Part shown: positions 52,238-55,831 of the stretch, piece by piece | Numbering within the stretch: position 1 is the first letter of the stretch | How the letters are laid out: each line of letters starts with the position of its first letter | From: Cyanobacteria bacterium HKST-UBA04 | GTDB lineage: Bacteria; Cyanobacteriota; Vampirovibrionia; Vampirovibrionales; JAGQHJ01 | DNA: 55,831 nucleotides | Assembly (NCBI GenBank): GCA_020431915.1 | Contig: JAGQHJ010000007.1 | Span: 1 to 55,831, forward strand | Direction: 5' to 3' | Notes under the pieces: model-generated | Seen by the model: the letters and a program-made list of their open reading frames with translations, nothing else | The model's database searches: none | Told to the model about the DNA's origin: nothing | Translations under genes and position numbers: made by a program

Positions 52238-52792
52238 TTATTGCCCGTGCGATTCGTAATGGTGCGGTGCCGGGTAATCGTTGGCCAGCGAGGCCTTCAA
52301 ATCATCTGCCTGCATCAGGGCCTCCATACTGGCCGGGCGCACCTGATCCGAAGCCGAATCCAAAACCGGCCCTGATCCGACAGAAGCGGGGCGACGGCGC
52401 GAGGCGGAGGCGGACTGCAGTTCCATAGTGTTTGCCTTGGTATTTGGCTTGGTGTTTGGCGCCGTATGGGATACCGTGTTTGAACCCGTGTTTGAATCCG
52501 GTTCCGCCCGCTTCGCCAAAAGCCGGTAGCCCTTCAGATGGTTCCGAATCGTCACGGCGTGCCGCTGGTGGGTTTGGTTGTTGATCCTCACAATCCGGCT
52601 TCCGTCGGGGGCCGGCAGGGCTTGGGCAGCCGGGCGTTGGGTATCGGGCTCAACCGGTTCGGGTTGAACGGTTTTAATCGCCTCACGGGGCAAGGGCCGA
52701 ACCTGCAGGACCGCCTCATCGGGATCGGTCGGTGCCATATGCGGCAAGGGTTCGTTGACGGCACCAAAAAACGTACGGATAAACGGGGGCAA
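52238..52792 (-). CDS. Basic, disordered hypothetical protein
   Basis: 184 residues if the TTG at 52792 is used, which has AGGAG ten bases upstream. An ATG at 52738 (MAPTDPD) or 52870 is also possible. Pro- and Glu-rich N-terminus (VQPEPVEPDTQRP), a basic central segment (RIVRINNQTHQRHAVTIRNH, then LKGYRLLAKRA), then SNT/PNT-type dipeptide repeats, and a Ser-rich end. No known domain. A helical-turn DNA repeat array overlaps its 3' end. Function unknown. Confidence 0.5.
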   Translation of the reverse strand: MPPFIRTFFGAVNEPLPHMAPTDPDEAVLQVRPLPREAIKTVQPEPVEPDTQRPAAQALPAPDGSRIVRINNQTHQRHAVTIRNHLKGYRLLAKRAEPDSNTGSNTVSHTAPNTKPNTKANTMELQSASASRRRPASVGSGPVLDSASDQVRPASMEALMQADDLKASLANDYPAPHHYESHGQ

Positions 52793-53057
52793 AACAGAGG
52801 CACTCCTGGAATTTGAAAAAAGGGGTGAAATTGGGAGAAACGGGCAAAAGGCCTGTTTGTGTTGCGTCACCTAAGACACGGGCACGCACGCCCAAACCGA
52901 AAAGAGGGGTTACGGGCTGTATCGTTTGCCGGGCAAGGTTTCTTGAGGTTTTTGAAGGGGAATCTACAGCATTTGGTGGTGTTTGCTACAATAAGCAGAC
53001 TGCCGGTTTTATCTACCGTCTCGTCGCTGTTTGCCGCAAGGATGGCCCGCCACCCCC

Positions 53058-54407
53058 GTGATCACCCTAGAACTCGTGCCAGATTTGGCCCAACAAGACC
53101 TGCCTTGTCGCATTGAGCCCCTGGACCCGGAACCGGGGTCGGCTTTCAGCCAATGCCAGCGTATTATCCGAAGCCAAGACGGTGCCTGGTTGGCCGAAGC
53201 CCGCCAAAGCCACTCGCCAGACTGGTCGGTGCAGTTTTTCCAGGGCAAAAGCGATTTTTGCGCCATTATTTCCAACAAGCGACTGCGCGTCCTGCTGCTG
53301 CCCGGTGCCCGGTTTGAGTCGCCCGACACCCAGGTTGTGATGGCCCCTTCCTCAGCTCCTGCCCATGTGCCGGCAACCGACACCACCCACCTACCTCTGC
53401 CCAACCCAAAACCCCAGGACTCGGTTCAAACGGTTACCTGCCAGGCCATGATTCTGGGGGCCGGTATCGCTTCTCGGTTTGAGCCTTTTTCAGGCGACAC
53501 CACCGGGTATTCCAAGCCATCGGTTCCCCTGGTCGGTCAAGACTCGGTAATTGCCACCATTGCCAAACACCTCCAGGCCCATGGCATGACCGACATCCTT
53601 ATCAATACCTATTACCGGCCCGACCAGCTCAAGGCCCAACTGGCCACCATTTCAGGGCTAAACATTACCTACGTTGACGAAACGGCCCCCTCGGGTACCG
53701 CCGGAGGCCTGGGTAAAGCCTTGGAGCAAGGGTTGGTGGACCGCACCAAGCCCCTGCTGATTATTCAGGGCGATGCCGTCACCAATGCCGATTTGAGCTT
53801 CTTGCTGCAAACCCACCGGCACCGACATGCCGCCCTGACCATCGGCGGTCAAATCGTAGGGGATGAAGAGGTACACCGCTTTGGCATGATAGACACGGAC
53901 CGCTGTACCGATGACGGGCAAAGCGGCCACGTTACGGGCTTCAAGGAGAAACCCCGCCTGGCCGATGCCGGCCCCACCCGGTTTGCCAATACCGGCTTTT
54001 ACATTCTGGACCCGGTGGTGTTTGACGCCTTCGAGCAGCACTACCAAACCTGCCGGGCCCGCGACGACGGCCATGGCTACTACGACTACGCTTGCGACGT
54101 CTTCCCCATGATCTTTGAGAAGGTGGCCCAGGGGGCGTTTATGGACAACGCCAGCCAACAACCCTACACGTTTTGGGCCCAGGCCCTCGAGGGCTACTGG
54201 TGCGACATCGGCAACCCCACCCAGTACATCAATACCCTGGCCGACATTGATGCCGGGCTGCTTCATGAAAAAACACCGGCGTTTATGACTGTCTGGCAAT
54301 CGTTTTACCAAAACGGCGTGGCCTGGTGGCCCGGTAGCCACCATTATGCAGACGACCTGACCCAAGTCAGCCTGACCGCCCCAGCCGTGGTAACCCCCAT
54401 TCCCTAG
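53058..54407 (+). CDS. Sugar nucleotidyltransferase with novel N-terminal domain
   Basis: 449 residues from the GTG at 53058; AAGGA sits 15 bases upstream, and a TTG at 53031 is also possible. Residues 130-440 form an NTP-transferase fold: QAMILGAGIASRFEPF in the position of the nucleotide-binding GG-x-G-x-R loop, YSKPSVPLVG, DETAPSGTAGGLG, IIQGDAVTNADL, GFKEKPR, ANTGFYILDPVVF and GYWCDIGNPTQYI. Such enzymes activate hexose-1-phosphates (Man, Glc) with NTPs. Residues 1-130 are unfamiliar. Product specificity unknown. Confidence 0.8.
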   Translation: MITLELVPDLAQQDLPCRIEPLDPEPGSAFSQCQRIIRSQDGAWLAEARQSHSPDWSVQFFQGKSDFCAIISNKRLRVLLLPGARFESPDTQVVMAPSSAPAHVPATDTTHLPLPNPKPQDSVQTVTCQAMILGAGIASRFEPFSGDTTGYSKPSVPLVGQDSVIATIAKHLQAHGMTDILINTYYRPDQLKAQLATISGLNITYVDETAPSGTAGGLGKALEQGLVDRTKPLLIIQGDAVTNADLSFLLQTHRHRHAALTIGGQIVGDEEVHRFGMIDTDRCTDDGQSGHVTGFKEKPRLADAGPTRFANTGFYILDPVVFDAFEQHYQTCRARDDGHGYYDYACDVFPMIFEKVAQGAFMDNASQQPYTFWAQALEGYWCDIGNPTQYINTLADIDAGLLHEKTPAFMTVWQSFYQNGVAWWPGSHHYADDLTQVSLTAPAVVTPIP

Positions 54408-54429
54408 CCGTGCCGGGCTTACCCTTTCC

Positions 54430-55831
54430 CTAAAGGGGCAGTTCGAACATGAACCGAGACCCTTCGCCCTCCACGCTTTCGGCCCAAATGGTTCCCCCGT
54501 GGGCCTCGATGATTTGACGGCTTAAATAGAGGCCCAACCCCGTGCCAGTGGTGCGGTGCTTGCTGGTGCCCTGGGCAAAGCGCTGAAACAGGTGCTTGAG
54601 ATCGTGGGCAGGAATGCCCCGGCCATTGTCCTCGACAACCACCCGCACGTGCTCGTCGGCCACAACCGTATAAACACCAATCTGGCTGCCCTGCGGCGTA
54701 TAGTGAATGGCGTTGGCCACCAAATTGGTGACCACCCGGCGCAGGGCCATCTTGTCCGCCGTCACGTCCGGCAGCCCATCGAGCAACTGGTGTGCAATAC
54801 TTTGGTTTTTCTTGCCGGCCAGCACAGTCAGCTCGGCCACCACCGCCGATACCACCTCGTTCAACTGCACCGGTCCCATAATCAGTTTCTGGCGCTTGGC
54901 CTCGTAACGATACACTTCCAGCAGATCGTTGACCAGTCCCAGCATCTGCTCCTGGCTGTCGACCATCATGGCCAGAATCTCAATTTGCCGCTCATCAAGC
55001 GGCCCCAGACTACCGTCTAGCAGAAAGCCAAGAGTCTGCTGCGTGGCCATCAGAGGCGTACGCAGATCGTGGGTCAGGGTACTGACAAAGTCCTCCCGAA
55101 GCCGCTCGGCCTCCTTGCGCTTGCCGATGTCGCGACACACCAGCACCGCGCCTTCCTGGTTCAATGGCGAGACGTTGACCTCCACCAGATAGTTGCCGAC
55201 CTTGGCTTCCAGCAGCATGCTCTGCTCGGACGGGTTAAACAACTGGCTTTCATCGACCGGCTGCAAAAACGTCATGGCCTTGTTCAAGGGGTGGCCCAGC
55301 AACTGGCTCAGGGTAAACCCGCTCCAGTTCTCAAACGTCGGGTTGGCCCCCTGGATATGTCCGTTGGCGTCAATCGTCATGATGGCATCGCCGGTGTTTT
55401 CCACAATGGCCTTAAGCTTGTTGAGGGTCGCCGACAGAGTTCGGGTTTTTTCGGTTACCTTTTCCTCAAGGTGGTGGCTGTATTGGCTCAGCTCGGCCCG
55501 GGCCACCTCGAGGGCTTCAATCTTGTCGCGCAGCCGAACCAGCAGGCGCGTCCGTTCCAAGCCGTTTCGGATGGTGATTTTAAGCGCCTCGTTGTCCCAG
55601 GGTTTTTCAATGTAGCGGTAAATCCCGGCCTCGTTAATGGCCTGGATGGCGTTTTCCTTGTCGGCATAGCCGGTCAGCAGAATCAGGGTCGCATCGGGGC
55701 ATTGGGCCCGAACCCGTTTCAAAAACTCAATGCCCTTCATCTGCGGCATCAGGAAATCGGAAATCACCACATCGGGCCGGAAGCCCAGCTCGATGGCCGC
55801 CAGGGCATCCAGGGGCGAATTATAGCCGCTG
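54430..55831 (-). CDS. Hybrid REC-PAS-histidine kinase, 5' end beyond the window
   Basis: At least 466 residues are visible; the start lies past 55831. From the N-terminal side: a receiver domain with its phospho-acceptor in DVVISDFLMP and the end TGYADKENAIQAIN, then a coiled coil, then a PAS domain (AIVENTGDAIMTIDANGHIQ), then HisKA with STLTHDLRTPLMATQ (His is the phosphorylated residue), then HATPase_c (NLVANAIHYTPQG, EDNGRGIP, GTGLGLYLSRQII). Soluble; signal is probably received from another kinase through the receiver domain. No response regulator is adjacent. Confidence 0.92.
   Translation of the reverse strand, partial: SGYNSPLDALAAIELGFRPDVVISDFLMPQMKGIEFLKRVRAQCPDATLILLTGYADKENAIQAINEAGIYRYIEKPWDNEALKITIRNGLERTRLLVRLRDKIEALEVARAELSQYSHHLEEKVTEKTRTLSATLNKLKAIVENTGDAIMTIDANGHIQGANPTFENWSGFTLSQLLGHPLNKAMTFLQPVDESQLFNPSEQSMLLEAKVGNYLVEVNVSPLNQEGAVLVCRDIGKRKEAERLREDFVSTLTHDLRTPLMATQQTLGFLLDGSLGPLDERQIEILAMMVDSQEQMLGLVNDLLEVYRYEAKRQKLIMGPVQLNEVVSAVVAELTVLAGKKNQSIAHQLLDGLPDVTADKMALRRVVTNLVANAIHYTPQGSQIGVYTVVADEHVRVVVEDNGRGIPAHDLKHLFQRFAQGTSKHRTTGTGLGLYLSRQIIEAHGGTIWAESVEGEGSRFMFELPL

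Noticed and set aside
52813..53116. Plus-strand frames between the basic protein and the nucleotidyltransferase
   Set aside because: No motif or ribosome binding site; the region is promoter-like and Lys/Arg-rich by chance.

Overview
The window is a moderately GC-rich, gene-dense bacterial chromosome segment. It holds about 41 protein genes, one tRNA, and no phage, IS, CRISPR or rRNA. The best guess for the host is a non-photosynthetic relative of Cyanobacteria (Vampirovibrionia/Melainabacteria type). The supporting signs are yggS followed by sepF, an Mrp ATPase without the C-terminal CxxC, several alpha-glucan enzymes, and many lineage-specific proteins with a short N-terminal F-G or F-S motif. 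This placement is inference; no 16S gene or universal ribosomal protein is present.

Layout. 1-3 kb: three tandem diverged paralogues of an unrecognised family. 3-11 kb: rhomboid and GerMN-domain genes, an unknown membrane protein, a CheR-like protein, an LmeA/DUF2993-like secreted protein, a UbiD decarboxylase and other unknowns. 11-13 kb: yggS, sepF, crcB. 13-18.5 kb (minus): a tightly overlapping cluster mtaB-metG-tatD-small protein-sugar-binding lipoprotein. 18.6-20.5 kb: omega-like subunit, GGDEF protein, tRNA-Leu. 20.8-25 kb: a GT35 phosphorylase-like enzyme lacking the PLP lysine, a Tyr/Ser/Gly-rich protein, and an IMP dehydrogenase of eukaryotic type behind a repeat-rich leader. 25-31 kb: TPR protein, membrane zincin, PEP-utilising phosphotransferase, ATP-grasp ligase. 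31.5-37 kb: a protein with ten EGT motifs, grpE-dnaJ, and two tandem paralogous unknown proteins that share an upstream AT-rich element. 37-43 kb: rseP and a 1,417-residue GH13-like protein. 43-55.8 kb: ferredoxin, PlsC-like and GNAT-like acyltransferases, rhodanese, mrp, a GH77 glucanotransferase, two low-complexity proteins, a sugar nucleotidyltransferase, and a REC-PAS-histidine kinase cut by the window end.

How the genes fit together. GT35, GH13-like and GH77 proteins point to intracellular or scavenged glycogen/starch handling. GrpE/DnaJ, RseP, rhomboid and the zincin form a protein quality-control and membrane-proteolysis set. The most unusual content is the EGT-repeat protein beside a divergent ATP-grasp ligase, the eukaryote-like IMPDH, the two tandem families of unknown function, the recurring N-terminal FG motif, and many unrelated short tandem repeats (units of 8-14 bp, 3-5 copies) in gene-upstream regions.
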